Source: Mixophyes australis (taxonomy: Eukaryota > Chordata > Amphibia > Anura > Limnodynastidae). Taken from it: a stretch of DNA of 64,000 nt. The translations under genes were made by a program, and so were the position numbers. Positions 36,841 to 49,790 of this stretch are shown here, one piece after another. The DNA lies in the NCBI GenBank assembly GCA_036250195.1, contig JAVHZZ010000008.1, positions 7,492,434 through 7,556,433 on the forward strand. The letters are read 5' to 3'. The number at the start of each line of letters is the position of its first letter. Within the stretch, counting starts at the first letter, position 1. The notes beneath the pieces are model-generated. The model was not told the origin of the DNA and did not search any database. It saw only the letters and a program-made list of their open reading frames with translations.

Positions 36841-38487
36841 AGTTCATACATAAAACGTTTTGTTACACCGCACTGCACATACAATTTATGCACCATTTCT
36901 TTTACACTCAAGCTAACAATCTATTTTTTTAGTGCCTGGAGCACAGTTATTAATGGGGACTAAAAGCAAAGGCATTACAAATCAGCAGATCCTTTGAAGT
37001 CTTAAAAGCTAATGTGAAAGTGCTGGAGGGCGCAGCAGAAGACGTACAGGCTGCAGCAGGGCGCACATAGTAAGCAGAAGGATGACAAGTATAGATGGGC
37101 AAGGTGCGGAAACTGTGATCACAAACACTACAATGAAAGTTGGCACAAACAGGGTCATTCTACCAGGGGGTGCAGCAGGTGAAACAAACGCAGTATACAT
37201 GTGGCACAATTATGGAAAAGAAACTTGAAAACAAAAATAGCGTATCTGCTCCTTAAGCTACGAGCAAACAAGCGTATCGGAGAAAGTTTGTGTGTATGAG
37301 TAAAGTATAATGTTACTGATGTTCTCTGTACAGCGCTGCGGAATTAGTGGTGCTATATAAATTAATGATGACTATAAATAATACTGTTGATAAGTCAGTC
37401 ATTATCTTATCATCAATTTTTTTTAAATAAATAAATGGTTTTGTGTCCCCCCCCCCCCCCCCCTTTCCTCATAGCCTAGGCTGGTAGCGGCCCAATCGCG
37501 CAGACAATCAGCAAGGAGCCCCCCCAAAAAAGCTGCTACCAGCATTAGGCTATGATAGGCTGGGCTGGTGACACTCTAGCCTGGGGCCCCCATGTAATAA
37601 TGTCCTAGGCTGTTCAGCACGGGCCTGCATGCCCCCCCCCCCCCCCCCATTCCCAGAAACAAAACAGACTGTTCTCTTCCCACACCCCTGGTGCGGTGGG
37701 TCTGGGGTAATAAAGTTTACAAGGTTAACCATATATTTTTGCTGGTGCTCTACTGGTCCCAGTAAGCTTTGCCTAATGTGTTTGTAGAACTGCAAATGCC
37801 AGCATACCCTGGCATCCAGGGCCCGAAGGGGCTTTTGGTGGACCTGAAAAAAATGACAGTCAAATAAATAAACACACTATGAACAAAGTTTTTTATTAAA
37901 AATAAAAACACCCTTACACACCTTCGTTCAACAATTTATTTCTCACCTAAGAAAAACAATCTAGGTCACTGAGGACTTGTTCCTTGAGGAACGCGAATGT
38001 CAGGCTCTGAGCCTGTCACATTAATCAGTACTGAGGGGCCAGTCTCTGATTGGTCAGACAGCAGGAAAGCCACTATGTATTGGTTAGTAATGAGCTACAT
38101 TGATACAGTGTGGATAATTGATATAATGGAAAGCCGTACAGAAAGCAACAACTGAGAGGTGCAAGAGAAACTGACACAATGTGTGCCTGGGACCTGGCCT
38201 CTGTGCATTTCTTAATTAGGGACTGTTGGCTGCATGTTTATGGGTGATAGGATTGTGAATCCTGAGGGTCTACGCAGACAATAAATACATCATATATCTT
38301 TCCTGATTATATTGGATTACTACAGGAGCTGTTTTGACATTTTCCAAGCAATAAGCTTTAAAAACTTACAGCAGACCTAGTAATATCCCATCTAAGTGGG
38401 CGTTAATAAGCTTTATAAGAGTTCAGTGACTTCACAATAAAATGTGGACTTATAGTCACATCCTCTGGTCTCATCTTCCCACAATCA
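36841..38487. other. Intronic sequence with small repeat fragments
   Basis: A SINE tail fragment at 37319-37370 (CTGTACAGCGCTGCGGAATT), two C runs (about 37447-37463, 37632-37648), an inverted repeat at 37471-37552 (CATAGCCTAGGCTGGTAGC facing GCTACCAGCATTAGGCTATG), and a fragment of the AACTACAAG-type repeat at 37785-37815. No exon recognised. Confidence 0.5.
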
Positions 38488-38489
38488 CG

Positions 38490-39031
38490 GCCAGGTGCAA
38501 AAATGTGTAACCGTTGTCAAGAACATCCTCACAAAGTGCAAAGAAATGGGAGAAGATCCAGAGCTGAGATATCTGCCCTACAGAAACACTATAATTAAAG
38601 GGAGGATTTCAACTGCTCAGTTACTAATGGGCAGAAGATAGCAATCTCTGATCCCAATGATAACAGAGGAGTTACTGTCAGAGATAGTCCCTTTGCTATA
38701 TATATATGTAAGGAGAGAGAGACAAAGTACTTCAATAAAACTGCCGTTGTCAGCACTTGACCCAGGACAAGAACTACGATGCAGAACAGATGGGAGAAAT
38801 TGGCTACCGGCAACCGAATCACCACAGTCTTACTACCTCAGACCGCCAACAGATACGGGGAATCTGATTCATCTGAGGCCCAGAGAGGCAGATGTACCGA
38901 CCGATGCTACAGAGATCAGGGGAAAGAGTGAGGAGCAGCAGGATTTACCAGAAGAAAATGCTCTTTACTCAAGTGAAACCACCCAGGATCAGGGCAGTGT
39001 CGAAGAGCAGAACTCTAAGGACATTTTCTAA
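38490..39031 (+). pseudogene. Gypsy-type retrotransposon pol 3' fragment (integrase end), dead
   Basis: The plus strand reads VVKNILTKCKEMGEDPELRY, then YRNTIIKGRISTAQLLMGRR and a stop (around 38640). After a frame step it continues into an open frame containing PGQELRCRTDGRNWLP and DTGNLIHLRP. This order (integrase core end with the YRNTP and AQLLMGR motifs, then the small C-terminal beta-barrel with PG..VR...W) is typical of Gypsy/K02A2.6-like polyproteins. The 124-residue open frame is therefore a retroelement relic rather than a host gene. No LTRs were matched to it. Confidence 0.75.
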
Positions 39032-39704
39032 CTTGGTCCAAGTGTTTTCCATAATGTAGCACAAGCTGATAAACCTCTGACAGGGGAGGTGCTATCATTA
39101 AGAGTGCCTAAAATAGGCTGTGTTTTGAATCCCCCCCACGGCGCCCCCACGTGGAGTTCCGGCCTCTGAAATTAAGGAGCAGCGTCTTCATTCATGTGAA
39201 GCCATATTGGGCCTGATCTCCCTCAATGCTAGTGTAAGAAACATCAGGGATGAGGGAGGAATGCCAGGTGGGGGCTCATTCGAGCTTGGGGTTTGTGGCC
39301 CCTGGGGTCCCCTGAGGGATTGAGTCTCTCCTGACCACTAGGGGGGGTGGAGAGTATCCCGTGCTGGAGACTTTTCAAACCCAGAAAATGTGAAGAGCTT
39401 ATAGATTACTAAAAGTAGCACATAAAACGTAATAATAAGCATAATTGAAGCTTTAAGGAATAATATACTTGAATGTAACTCCCTATCATCATGTTTTTTT
39501 TTATAGTCCCCCTACACACACAAACACACACACACAGCTTCTGTAGGCTGTAAGATCTGGGCTAACCTCAAGGACCCCCTAGTTTAGCTATGTAGAGCCA
39601 TTGTATTTGCCAGTAGTTACTGTATTGTTGTTACGGTGTAGTTAGAATAAATTTATTCAATGCAGAAACTTAACAGAACAATACACTAAGGTCAGGAGGA
39701 GATG
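39032..39704. other. Intronic sequence without recognised gene
   Basis: Possibly the continuation of the retrotransposon relic. A short CA tract lies near 39513-39536. No exon recognised. Confidence 0.35.
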
Positions 39705-39796
39705 ACTCTGGGATTCAAACCGGCATCTCCCCCAAGTGTCTTGGTGTTATTCTTTCACATTCTTTCACACTCTTCGCATCTAACCACAGAGCTAAA
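39705..39796 (-). repeat. tRNA-derived pseudogene or SINE head
   Basis: The minus strand reads TAGCTCTGTGGTTAGA (A-box like) and about 65 nt later GGTTTGAATCCC (B-box like). The spacing is longer than in functional tRNAs and contains a small duplication (GTGTGAAAGAATGTGAAAGA), so a tRNA pseudogene or SINE head is more likely than a tRNA gene. Confidence 0.45.
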
Positions 39797-40580
39797 TATT
39801 TGATACATTGTAGCAGAAAGTGACCTGCACTAGGTTACCTATGCTTCTACCTAAAATTACTCTTTTATTTGTAGCTGGATCTCATCCTTAGGATAACTGT
39901 CCTGTTACCAGCAGTGTAAGTTACAGCAGAACAATTCCAGAAAAAGACATTTAAAATATTTTGGAGGGTAAAAGGAAGTTTCTTTAATATAGGTTTTTTT
40001 TTTGTTTTGTTTTGTTTTTTAACTTTTTAAAAACAATTTGTTAAAAATTACATTTTAGAACCCGATTTTCCGACGCATTAAATAATCTGACATAACGGAG
40101 CTTCCTGTGATTTGGTTCCCAAGTGGATTCAAGACACCTGAAATTACCAACAACTAACAAGTTCCAAACTACACCTAATTGTTTTGCTAATCACTAGTAA
40201 TAATAAGGACTCATTCAGACCAGCGTTTAGTAGGACTCGGCTTATGCAACGCAAACACTGCTCTGAATATTGCACAGGTTTGGGGGTCATTGTTCCTGGT
40301 ATTAGCTCCCCTCTGCTGTATAAACGAGCAATGGAGGGAAATGGGGGTTAGCTCCAGATGCCAGGAAATTGAGCAAACTCTGACTAGATGATCGTCTGAA
40401 TGAGCCCTAACTCCGGTCCCCACCTGTTCAATAATCACTGATTACTGCTGGTCTTTACTGATTATTAGTGCACAGAATTCTAATTAACGCCCTGGATTGT
40501 TGTGTTTTTCTTCCCTCCCACAGACGGACAAATGTTTTCATTACATAAAATAACTCTTTATTTTCATCATTCTTTCCTAG
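39797..40580. other. Intronic sequence before exon d
   Basis: No repeat or additional exon recognised; the acceptor of exon d closes it. Confidence 0.45.
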
Positions 40581-40728
40581 CGGCCAGCACGTATACACGT
40601 ACTTAAATCATTACCTGGATCAACTCGGGGCGTCCCGGCCGGGAGGGGTCCTGGCCCCTGGCCTACATGTTTGGCCAGATTTCCACGGTAACAGATCCCC
40701 CCTGGCTGATGTCACCCTGAAGGGAATG
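40581..40728 (+). CDS. FGGY: FGGY internal exon d (substrate/phosphate region)
   Basis: The exon is 148 nt: one base completing the split serine codon, then 49 codons. After a variable helix ([14 protein letters not shown]) comes the family-invariant block [15 protein letters not shown], followed by VTLKGM. Human has the same [11 protein letters not shown] block. The acceptor is TTTCCTAG at 40573-40580 and the donor is GTAAGA. The exon ends in phase 0. The middle segment (roughly residues 15-27 of the exon, with [10 protein letters not shown]) differs from human and is expected to be a loop. Confidence 0.96.
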
Positions 40729-41061
40729 GTAAGAAATAATGAGAATAAATCAATATGCACATTACACTGACAGCTAGCACTGAAAATATAAACTGTGTTA
40801 TTATTGATTTTATCCCTTATTATACTGAAACATTACTCATCTTTAAAGATGATATATAATATAAACATCTATTCTTGGTGAGCAAATCAAGGGTTCTTAT
40901 TCAACGTTCTTATACTGGAAAGACATACAAATATACCATTATATTCCGTGATAATCTGGAGTGCGGGTCAGTTTGGAAACAGAAATAAATCGCTGTGATC
41001 CTGGGCTCAGAACTCTCCTTTGTTCCCCAAATACAATCTATATTTACAAACTGTTACATAC

Positions 41062-41586
41062 TGTGACACGGGCAGCCTTCTGGTGATGCACACACGAACA
41101 ACGTCTTCCTTATTTTTGCTTTTCTTTATTGTCAGTATGGCCACGTAATCAACAACATAAAGTTCCACAAACATTCTTATGACCCTAGTGCTAAATAGAC
41201 AGAGACCAAGTCCCTAGATACCGGCCACTATCTGGCATCAGTCACCCATGAACAGTGAAAAAGACAGGTTTACACTCCTCCCCCAGCCCTAGCTTGATAC
41301 AGGTGACACTTCCACCTTGGATAAAAATATGAATTGATCAATAATCAACGCGTTATATACAGATGCAGCTAAAAGATTCCCAAACAACTGTACATCGGTT
41401 GTAAATTCAAATGGATAACAAACATAATAGAGGACACTCCCACCTTGCCTTTAAAAGGAGTTTGCATCAGATTCTCTGCTTGATTGCTCTCACTGCAGAC
41501 ACACCCTGTTAGCTGAGTAAAAGATAACTCTAAACCACTTCAAAATCTATAAGTTAAATTACACTCTATACTATTATTTTGTCACA
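41062..41586 (-). mobile_element. Probable solo LTR, 525 bp
   Basis: The ends TGTGACACGGG and TATTTTGTCACA form short inverted termini (TGTGAC/GTCACA). The flanks CATAC (41057-41061) and CATAT (41587-41591) match at four of five bases. An AATAAA on the minus strand near 41130 suggests minus orientation. No internal genes adjoin. Confidence 0.55.
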
Positions 41587-41591
41587 CATAT

Positions 41592-42682
41592 GTCCTCCAT
41601 CTGTATATCTTAAACTTGGTGCTCTGCTGTACAAATGTGTAACATTCTTAAGAAACCTAATCTTGACCCCACTTCTCCCTCTAACTATCGCCCCATCACA
41701 AATATTATTTTCAGATTAAGTGATCATTTTGGAATAATAATGATGTTTACTCTGGAATTAAACTATCTAAAAACAAAAAAAAAACATTTTCTCCCATCGG
41801 ACTAAGTGAATTTGATGGCAGAACACAAAGTTTCTATAATATTCCCACTAAATGACATTAATAAATGGAGTGACTGCCTGAGATGTCCCCCTTGGCCCTG
41901 TGTGACACAGCCAGCTGTTGTCTAGAGAGACCATTAGCAGACAGCGTGTTTAAACCTGTAGGGTAGAGCGCTCAATAGTGTAAATGTTTCTGCTAACTGC
42001 ACAGTACAGGCAGGCAACGGGAGACTGTGCAGCTGTTGTGGAACTAAAAGTATCAGCATGCCACAAAGCGACTCCTTTACTCATAATTCCACAACAGTTG
42101 GAGAAGCCTCTGGTCGCTCAAGTGTCTTCTAAGCGGTGTTGGTAACATGGAGCTAGTAGGGTATTAAATGATCTAATAATTATTTGGGAATATAAATGGT
42201 GAGATTGTTTAGATCAGTGACAGGCCCTCTAAACTTCAAAAGGGCTGCACATTACCTGTAAACTCAGTAATATGATAAAATAATACATTTAAGCAAAGAA
42301 AGAGACACCTGTCTGTAATAACATTAACATTTTACACAAGTGTTACACGCTATCACAAATCTGACACTAAAACAGGAAGGAGCTGGGGGACACAGTTGAA
42401 GCCTTGGAGGACCGCCTGTTGGCCATCATTGGTTTAACTTGTACAGTTAGTATTCATGGGAGAGTTTGACAATAACCATGGTACATTGACCTGCAGGAAG
42501 TATAGTAGACTGTGAATGCAGCATAAGCGATGGAATGCTTTGTGCGTACACTGTACATTATTATATTTAAACGCTGGATGCATCAACACTAGAAAAAGTC
42601 AGATCTGGGCCTGTCTGACATTTGGATAAAGTGTAGTGAGCTTAAGATACATTCTCCATCCTGTAAACGCAGGGCAATGCTG
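41592..42682. other. Intronic sequence with one short palindromic repeat
   Basis: At 42030-42106 AGCTGTTGTGGAACTAAAAG faces ATTCCACAACAGTTGG, a copy of the AACTACAAG-type family. No exon recognised. Confidence 0.5.
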
Positions 42683-43012
42683 ATCATCATCATCATCATC
42701 ATTTATTTATATAGCGCCACTAATTCCGCAGCGCTGTACAGAGAACTCATTCACATCAGTCCCTGCCTCATTGGAGCTTACAGTCTAAATTCCCTAACAT
42801 ACACACACACAGACTAGGGTCAATTTTGATAGCAGCCAATTAACCTATTAGTATGTTTTTGGAGTGTGGGAGGAAACCGGAGCAGCCAGAGGAAACCCAC
42901 GCAAACACAGGGAGAACATACAAACTCCACACAGATAAGGCCATGGTCGAGAATTTAACTCATGACCCCAGTGCTGTGAGGCAGAAGTGCTAACCACTAG
43001 GCCACTGTGCTG
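42683..43012 (-). mobile_element. tRNA-derived SINE, reverse orientation
   Basis: ATCATCATCATCATCATTTA tail at the left, full body, and GTGCTAACCACTAGGCCACTG at the right. Same family as the copies at 14229, 16374 and 17665. Confidence 0.87.
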
Positions 43013-43040
43013 TCAATTACATCTGATTATATAGTCTTAA

Positions 43041-43441
43041 GCTGGGTGCACACTATAAAAATTACTTCAGATGCAATTTCTGTAGCGATCTCACCAAGAA
43101 AGTCCCGATGATCATGCAGATTCCTGTGTACACACCTACACGATTTACCTTCAGATCTGTGATCTTCATCTCTCATAACCATGAAAAGATCCTGACTCTG
43201 TACACTGTACAGATATCTGCCTACACTGCTGGACGTGAGGGCATACACACTGCCACATTTGTCCGACATCGTTCCATTGTCGATCGTGATTTTTAGGAAG
43301 TTTATAAAATCAAATCAAATGATTAAATCTGCTTTGGTAAGATAAAAGATGTTGTGGGAGTGTACACACTAATGCAATATCTGACCAAACAGTTGTGAAT
43401 CATGTGACCTGTCCGATAATTGCATAGGTATGTACCCAGCT
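43041..43441. mobile_element. TTAA-flanked non-autonomous DNA element
   Basis: Ends GCTGGGTGCACAC and GTATGTACCCAGCT, bordered by TTAA at 43037-43040 and 43442-43445. TTAA target sites are used by piggyBac and Kolobok elements, and Kolobok is common in frogs. A partial copy in reverse is at 3300-3583. Confidence 0.7.
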
Positions 43442-43445
43442 TTAA

Positions 43446-43855
43446 GGTATGTACAAAGGTATCTTACCAAACATGCCTGAACAGAACGTGGATGCCTGTA
43501 CAGATATTAAAGTTCTGTGTACCTCTCAGGTATTTACTTTGCGATTGCTCCACCCTATTGGAGGGAAAAGGGGCGTGTTACGAATGTGCTGCCTCTGCGA
43601 AACAATTGAAAGTAACATACATACATGATCCCACATGGATGTTCTGTAGAGTTTTATAATGTTCTCTCTAGATAGGATACACCGTTTTATACACTGTTGT
43701 ACAGCTCATATACATTCTGTGGACTGAACCAATCATACAAATGGTGCTGTGATGTCACCAGTCAGTACCATCAAGGGGCATGAAATAAACAGGGAGGCTG
43801 GCACATGACACATTGGTGTGGCCTACAAAACGGCTACCACCAACATGTGTGTATG
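43446..43855. other. Intronic sequence without recognised gene
   Basis: Nothing recognised. Confidence 0.35.
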
Positions 43856-44154
43856 CAGGGGCTTGCTGGCAAATTTTAACCCGGGGGGGGGGGGGGGTTC
43901 CTAGTGCCTGGAAACCCCCCTCCAAGCCTGGGGTACTGTATAATTGAGGTGGCTGGACCCTGCTCCCGCTACACACAGCTCTGCTTGAAAACAGTAGTGC
44001 ACACAGCATTGCCCATGTATATTATGGGGATAGGAAGAGTTGGAGAGCAGCCAAGCATTGCCTAAAATTATAGCCACGCCCCCATGCATGCTGGTCACGC
44101 CCCCTGCCGGCGTGGTGTGGAAACTCCTCTCTACAAATCCTGCGTTTGCCCCTG
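43856..44154 (+). repeat. Dispersed ~290-bp repeat, copy 2
   Basis: Same family as 18551-18838. In this copy both ends are visible: it starts CAGGGGC and ends GCCCCTG, which would be short terminal inverted repeats. Two G runs (about 43887-43898 and after 44154) blur the flanks, so no target duplication can be read. Confidence 0.78.
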
Positions 44155-44398
44155 GGGGGGGGGGGGACTCGGCTCAGCAGCCTTTTAGGAACATTTTAAA
44201 GGGAACAAAAAAGCAGGTAGACCAGTGACCCAGCCCAAGGTAGTCCACTATGGGACCCAGCCCTCCCGCCCAGTCTCTATGTGTATGCCAGGTACACAGA
44301 GAAATTAAACTTACACATAAATCTACACTGAAGCTTTATATCACAGGCCTACAATGATTAAACCCAACCCAGCGGTTTTATATTTATTTTCTTTCCAG

Positions 44399-44473
44399 GT
44401 GGTCGGATTAACGTTGTCGAAGGGCCTGGACGATCTCGCTCTGCTGTATTTGGCCACGATACAAAGCATTGCG
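44399..44473 (+). CDS. FGGY: FGGY internal exon e
   Basis: The exon is 75 nt, 25 codons, phase 0 at both ends: VVGLTLSKGLDDLALLYLAT followed by IQSIA. Human reads VTGLKLSQDLDDLAILYLAT and VQAIA. The acceptor is TTTCCAG at 44392-44398; the donor is GTGAGA. In the FGGY fold this helix leads into the C-terminal ATP-binding half. Confidence 0.95.
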
Positions 44474-46190
44474 GTGAGATGATACATTGTTTATGTGAAG
44501 TGTGTCTCTTAATTGTATTTCCTTACTAAAGTGGAACGATGAAATATTGTATATTATTTACAATTTGTAATAACAAACATAATGTAAGAATCTTATTTAC
44601 TGGGTAATAATAAAGTCCTGCTTATTGTATGTAAATATATTTATCATGCTATGAACAATACGGATTTGACATGTAAGGTTCAAAGACAAACTTGATGAGG
44701 AATAATATTAAGAAAACTATTATAGATCTCTAATGTCTGTGTTGCAGCTCGTAACAAACATTAAATATTAATATTACACATATTAAGTAATATAGGGACT
44801 CTAGAGTGCCAGGGGAAATCATTTGATTGAAAATATTGATCCTTCTGTAAAATGTGATATTATTGCTGAAGGCTTCAAATTGTAAAGTATTTCGGAGTCA
44901 GCTGGTTTGTGAAGTTCCCAGCTCTGCATATATTAAGGGGCTGCGTTATTTTAAAATGAGTGTTTTTATGTTTTCCCCACAATATTAGTCTTACCCAGGG
45001 CTGGAGCCTGCAGACGCACAGGGGTTAGTGCTCTAAGCCCCCTCTCCAATCACTTGCACAAATCCTCTGGTCGCCAATTGTCAAATAAATGTATTGACAG
45101 TCGGTAAAAAACGAAGCATTGCGTTCACCCGTCAGTAAAAGTTGGCTCCTTACTGACATTATAATAATAAACTCATGTCACACTAATGATTTTGATATTT
45201 TGTAGCAATGTGACTTCTTTTGTTGCCGAGACCGATTTTACGATCAGTTATGGAAGTAATTTGATATATTATGACGATCTGTCCATAATGAGAATATTTT
45301 TTTATATAATTGACAGTAAAAATAATTTCAAGGATTGCCCAACACAATCCTGTAACTTTATTATGTGTTACAGAGCAGAATATAATATAACAGGTAATAT
45401 TATGTATTATTAGTATTATTCAGGTAACGCTCTCAGACGCTGTGCTACCCTTCATCAGGGTTAATGCTCTGTCAGGCGTTAGCTAATCTAATCAAAGCTA
45501 ACGCATTGCTCCCAACATTTATCCAGGCAAAATAGGGACAACATAAACCCAGTCCCTGAAACTCCGCCAGTTCACCCAAAACCCACCCAATCCATGGCCA
45601 CTTTCTGATAAAAGCCCCACCCACTTTCATATAGGCTCCGCCCCTTTCTGAGTCCGTAAATAAGGACAGTCTTGCTAAAATTGGGACTACTCGAGAAGTA
45701 TGCCAATATCTGTTTGGTGGCTAGAGGTTACTGTACATGGCAACATGTTATTAAGGTGTATTTGTTGCTTACAGTAGATGCAGACATTTTAGGAGGACAA
45801 AATCAACATTTATTTTACTATGAAATAGCGACAACACAACGCTATTAGTGCCTCGTGCCTCCGTGATGTCATCAGTGCCTCGTGCCTCCATGAGGTCATC
45901 ATTGCCTGGTTAATTTATAAGGCTGCAATGACTTGAATACAATGTCAGTCTATAGAAGTAAATTACAGGCAGCGAATTTCCATTGTCACAAATGAAATCA
46001 CAGAACGCTGCTTTTTGCAACTCGACATGTGTTTCCCTCCGAGCGTTTTACCACTTTCTGCGGTTTTCTGTGTATACGTTCGAAATAAATAAACAAAACG
46101 AAAAAAAAAAGATACTTTCAAATCCTGAAACAAACCCTGAACCACGACCCGTTATTCTCTCGTGATCCTGTTTTCTGTTTGGTTTTGTAG
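44474..46190. other. Intron between exons e and f
   Basis: AT-rich. Around 45505-45700 a block (TCCCAACATTTATCCAGGC to ATTGGGACTACTCGAGAAG) looks like a dispersed repeat but was not matched to another copy. No additional exon. Confidence 0.45.
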
Positions 46191-46311
46191 TTTGGAACGA
46201 GACACATTTTGGAAACAATGAAGATTTCAGGGCATTATATTTGCAGTCTGTTTCTATGCGGTGGGCTGAGTAAGAACCCCCTCTTTGTGCAAACACACGC
46301 TGACGTTACAG
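46191..46311 (+). CDS. FGGY: FGGY internal exon f (C-terminal ATP-binding motif)
   Basis: The exon is 121 nt: 40 codons plus one base (G) of a split glycine codon. It starts [20 protein letters not shown] and contains [20 protein letters not shown]. The GGLSKNP block is the conserved adenosine-binding glycine motif of the FGGY C-terminal domain. The acceptor is GGTTTTGTAG at 46181-46190; the donor is GTAAGT. The 12.6-kb intron that follows holds a split solo LTR with a nested hAT element and two tandem arrays. Confidence 0.97.
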
Positions 46312-49057
46312 GTAAGTCGTGGGACCCAAAACTGGATGATACATTTCCAAGGTCAAAGCTTATTAGCGTCAGTCTGCAGAAATCAATATTCTGCTAAAGT
46401 GTCAGTATTATATGTGGGATAATGTACCTCCTACTGTAAATAAAAATCATATTATAAGTCACAGAGGAATTCTGGGACCATATAAAGGCACCTAAGTGAC
46501 TTCTAGTATCTGTAATAATTACAGAAGGATGTGCACTATTCCTTATAATATACAGGTTGTCCTATCTATTGTATATATGATAAAATCATAAGCATCAGCA
46601 ATTACAGAGATATTATTATATTCTTTATTTTACTTATAAAGTTCCAGCATACTCTGCTAATTAGTTGAGAGAGAATAAGTTTATTTATAAAATCTGCCGC
46701 GTTAATGCTTGTCACGGGCACTAGGAGTCTTTACCCAGGGATCACCAGCTGGTAGGCTTACCAGAGCAATGTAGATGGTAATAGGGTACTCTGGTAGCTG
46801 GGTGATCACGGAACAGGAAATGGTAGATGATGAGATGCTCAGGAAAGTCTATGACTAGCAGCACTGGTAATATGGATGTAGTAATACACGAGGAACTGTA
46901 TGGACAAAGGGCACGTGAAGGTAGTCAGTGGTCTGCGATAGCAAGTTGTACCACTGCTGTAGTGAGGAGGAATGTCCAACAGAAACAAGGAGGTGATGAG
47001 AGTCAGCGGTCTGCGGATAGCAAGTTGTACCGCTGTCTGAGTGAAGGAATGGAATCCAAGTGGAGGTATCCGGGTAGTCAGTGGTCTGCGGTAGCAAGTT
47101 GTACCACTGCTGTGTGAGAGGATACTGGAACAGGTGATACAGGAAACAGGGATCAGTGGTCTGTCATCAGCAAGTTGTACCACTGAATATATATGTGAGG
47201 AGGTGCACGGGGAGAGACTGCAACACAGGATATACACGGGCACCTTATATACGATCCACAGTAATATGCACAATATATATATAAATGACTGAACAGGTCT
47301 GCAAATATAGAAAGTCTCTTGAAGTAATCCAGCACAAGATAACACAGTCAATGATGGCAATAGACTCAGCGGATAGCAGACTCCAGAGGAGAACCAACAC
47401 AGTCCAGCAAGATATGCAATACACCAGCACAGTCAATGAGAAGTATGCATACCGTGGTTCAGAAGCAGGCAGTCAGATAGGAGTGCAGCGATACCTGAGC
47501 GGCAGAAGGCCGGCTGGATGAGAAGTCCCTGGATGGATGAGGCAGCGGTCTAGTAGGTGCAGCGCACAGGTAAGTAGACCAACAGGGACACGAATCCACA
47601 GGAATCAGTAACACGTGGAACTGGACTCATGGAGGACCCAGGAGAATGGAGATGATCCAGCAGAGGAGTAGTTGATGAGATACGAATCCAATGCTGACTG
47701 GAGGGTAGAGACCAGCGGGACACGTGAAGGCGTGGAGAGCGAATCAGCAGTAGATGGACGATAGCGTTGACAGCAGCAGCAGGACTCTGCGGGCACACGG
47801 AGGTAACAGAGCTGGATTAAGGTTCTGGGGGGCCCGGGGCACTTAAGACAGGGGGGCCCCATATTGTCGAATATGATATTCATTTTAAACAAATAAACAG
47901 GCAATGCTATGTGCACTACTGTTAGATGCACACAACTCTGCCTTCACAAGAATAACAGTGTGAAGTAGGACATACCTCCCAACTGTCCTTGTAGTCAGAC
48001 CAAATCCTAACTAAGTGAGACAGTCACCCAAATTCTGGACAGTCCCACCATATTGAGAACAGTTGGAAGATGGCCCTGCTCTCTCCTACCTGCTGTTGTC
48101 ACTTTCACCACCTGTGGCTGCTGGTGTCTTAAGCTCAGTTGCTGCTTGTGTAGATTCTGGAATGTCGGGGCCTATTTTGAAACAAAAACAGGTACATAAA
48201 GTTTAGGAGTCCCCAAAGAGTCCGGTTAATAAATCAGTAGCACAACCTTTAATAATTAGGCCTCCCTCCCTGCAACCAGCCCCAAATTTGGAATTAAATT
48301 AAATTAATACTATTCACTTTTAATAATAGAACTATTTTCCCCAAGCAGCCCCGACATTAAATTAATAGCGTACACATTTAATAAACTTATTTCCCTCTCC
48401 ACCAAACAGCCTGGTGTAAATGAATAGCATTTACATGTAATAAATAAACCTATTTTTCAAAACCATTGCCAACATTTTATAATTCATATTCACATTTAAT
48501 AAATAGCACTCCTTCTCCCCAAACTCAAGCACACATTAAATACCTCACAATCACTCCACAAATAATTAACAAAATAACCTTACTATATGTAAGTATATAT
48601 TGGTTATCCCTAACAGCCTAGTCCAGCTAAGCACTAGCAGGCCTGATTTGTTGCAAGGCAACAGAGCTAGCATGGAGGCATATTACATTTTGTACATTAT
48701 ACGTTTCCATATAAAGTAAGTATATGTCCTCTTTAGGAGAGCTAACAGAATGAGTGGCCATAATTTTGTCATTTTTCCCATAATGCCCACTTTTAGAAAT
48801 GCTACTTCCCTGGGGCATGGAGAGAGGGTCCACAATAAATAGACAATCTAGGTCTGAGCACATCGTACTTCTCTGTTCTCCATTTATATCCCCAACATCC
48901 CACTCCTCAATCCTCTTCTTCATCTTAATCCTCTATCTTCCCTCTCACTCCTCATTCCCCACCTACTTAGCATCTTCAATCCCCTTCTCATCAGCGTTGG
49001 TTTCCCTTCCTGGGTTGTCACTCTGCAACCCCCTCTATTTGTATAATCACATCCTCC

Positions 49058-49515
49058 TTGTCCATAATCACCCCCTCTCCTTGTCCATAAATCACCCCTT
49101 CTCCTTGTCCATAAATCACCCCTTCTCCTTGTCCATAAATCACCCCCTCTCCTTGTCCATAAATCACCCCCTCTCCTTGTGCATAAATCACCCCCTCTCC
49201 TTGTCCATAAATCACCCCCTCTCCTTGTCCATAAATCACCCCCTCTCCTTGTCCATAAATCACCCCCTCTCCTTGTCCATAAATCACCCCCTCTCCTTGT
49301 CCATAAATCACCCCCTCTCCTTGTCCATAAATCACCCCCCCTCCTTGTCCATAAATCACCCCCTCTCCTTGTCCATAAATCACCCCCTCTCCTTGTCCAT
49401 AAATCACCCCCTCTCCTTGTCCATAAATCGCCCCCTCTCCTTGTCCATAAATCACCCCCTCTCCTTGTCCATAAATCACCCCCTCTCCTTGTCCATAAAT
49501 CACCCCCTCCTTGTC
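49058..49515. repeat. 24-bp minisatellite inside the hAT element (about 19 units)
   Basis: Unit CCATAAATCACCCCCTCTCC followed by TTGT, very homogeneous (differences only at a few positions such as CCCCTT, CGCCCC, GTGCAT). Because 24 is a multiple of three, it opens several frames on both strands. Confidence 0.95.
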
Positions 49516-49564
49516 CACAATTATCCCCTTCATTTTCATAATCACCTCCTCCTCTGGCTGAAAC

Positions 49565-49579
49565 ACACACAGACACAGT

Positions 49580-49610
<31 letters not shown>

Positions 49611-49790
49611 TTTCACACACACAGAAAGTCTCATACACACAGTCACACACACAGAAAGTCTCACACAAACACACACACACAGAAAGTCTCACACACACAC
49701 AGTCACACACACAGTCACACAAACACACACACACAGAAAGGCACACACACAGAAAGTCTCACACACACACAAAGTCACACACACAGCAGA
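49565..49790. repeat. CA-rich microsatellite-like tract
   Basis: ACACAC runs broken by AGAAAGTCTC and CAGTCACAC blocks, directly next to the 24-bp array and still inside the hAT element. Confidence 0.9.

Noticed and set aside
38657..39031. Candidate small host gene of 124 residues
   Set aside because: Its sequence matches the C-terminal barrel of Gypsy-type integrases, and the upstream frame carries the integrase motifs with a stop.
39705..39796. Functional tRNA gene
   Set aside because: A- and B-box-like sequences exist, but the spacing is too long and there is no foldable acceptor stem that I can see.
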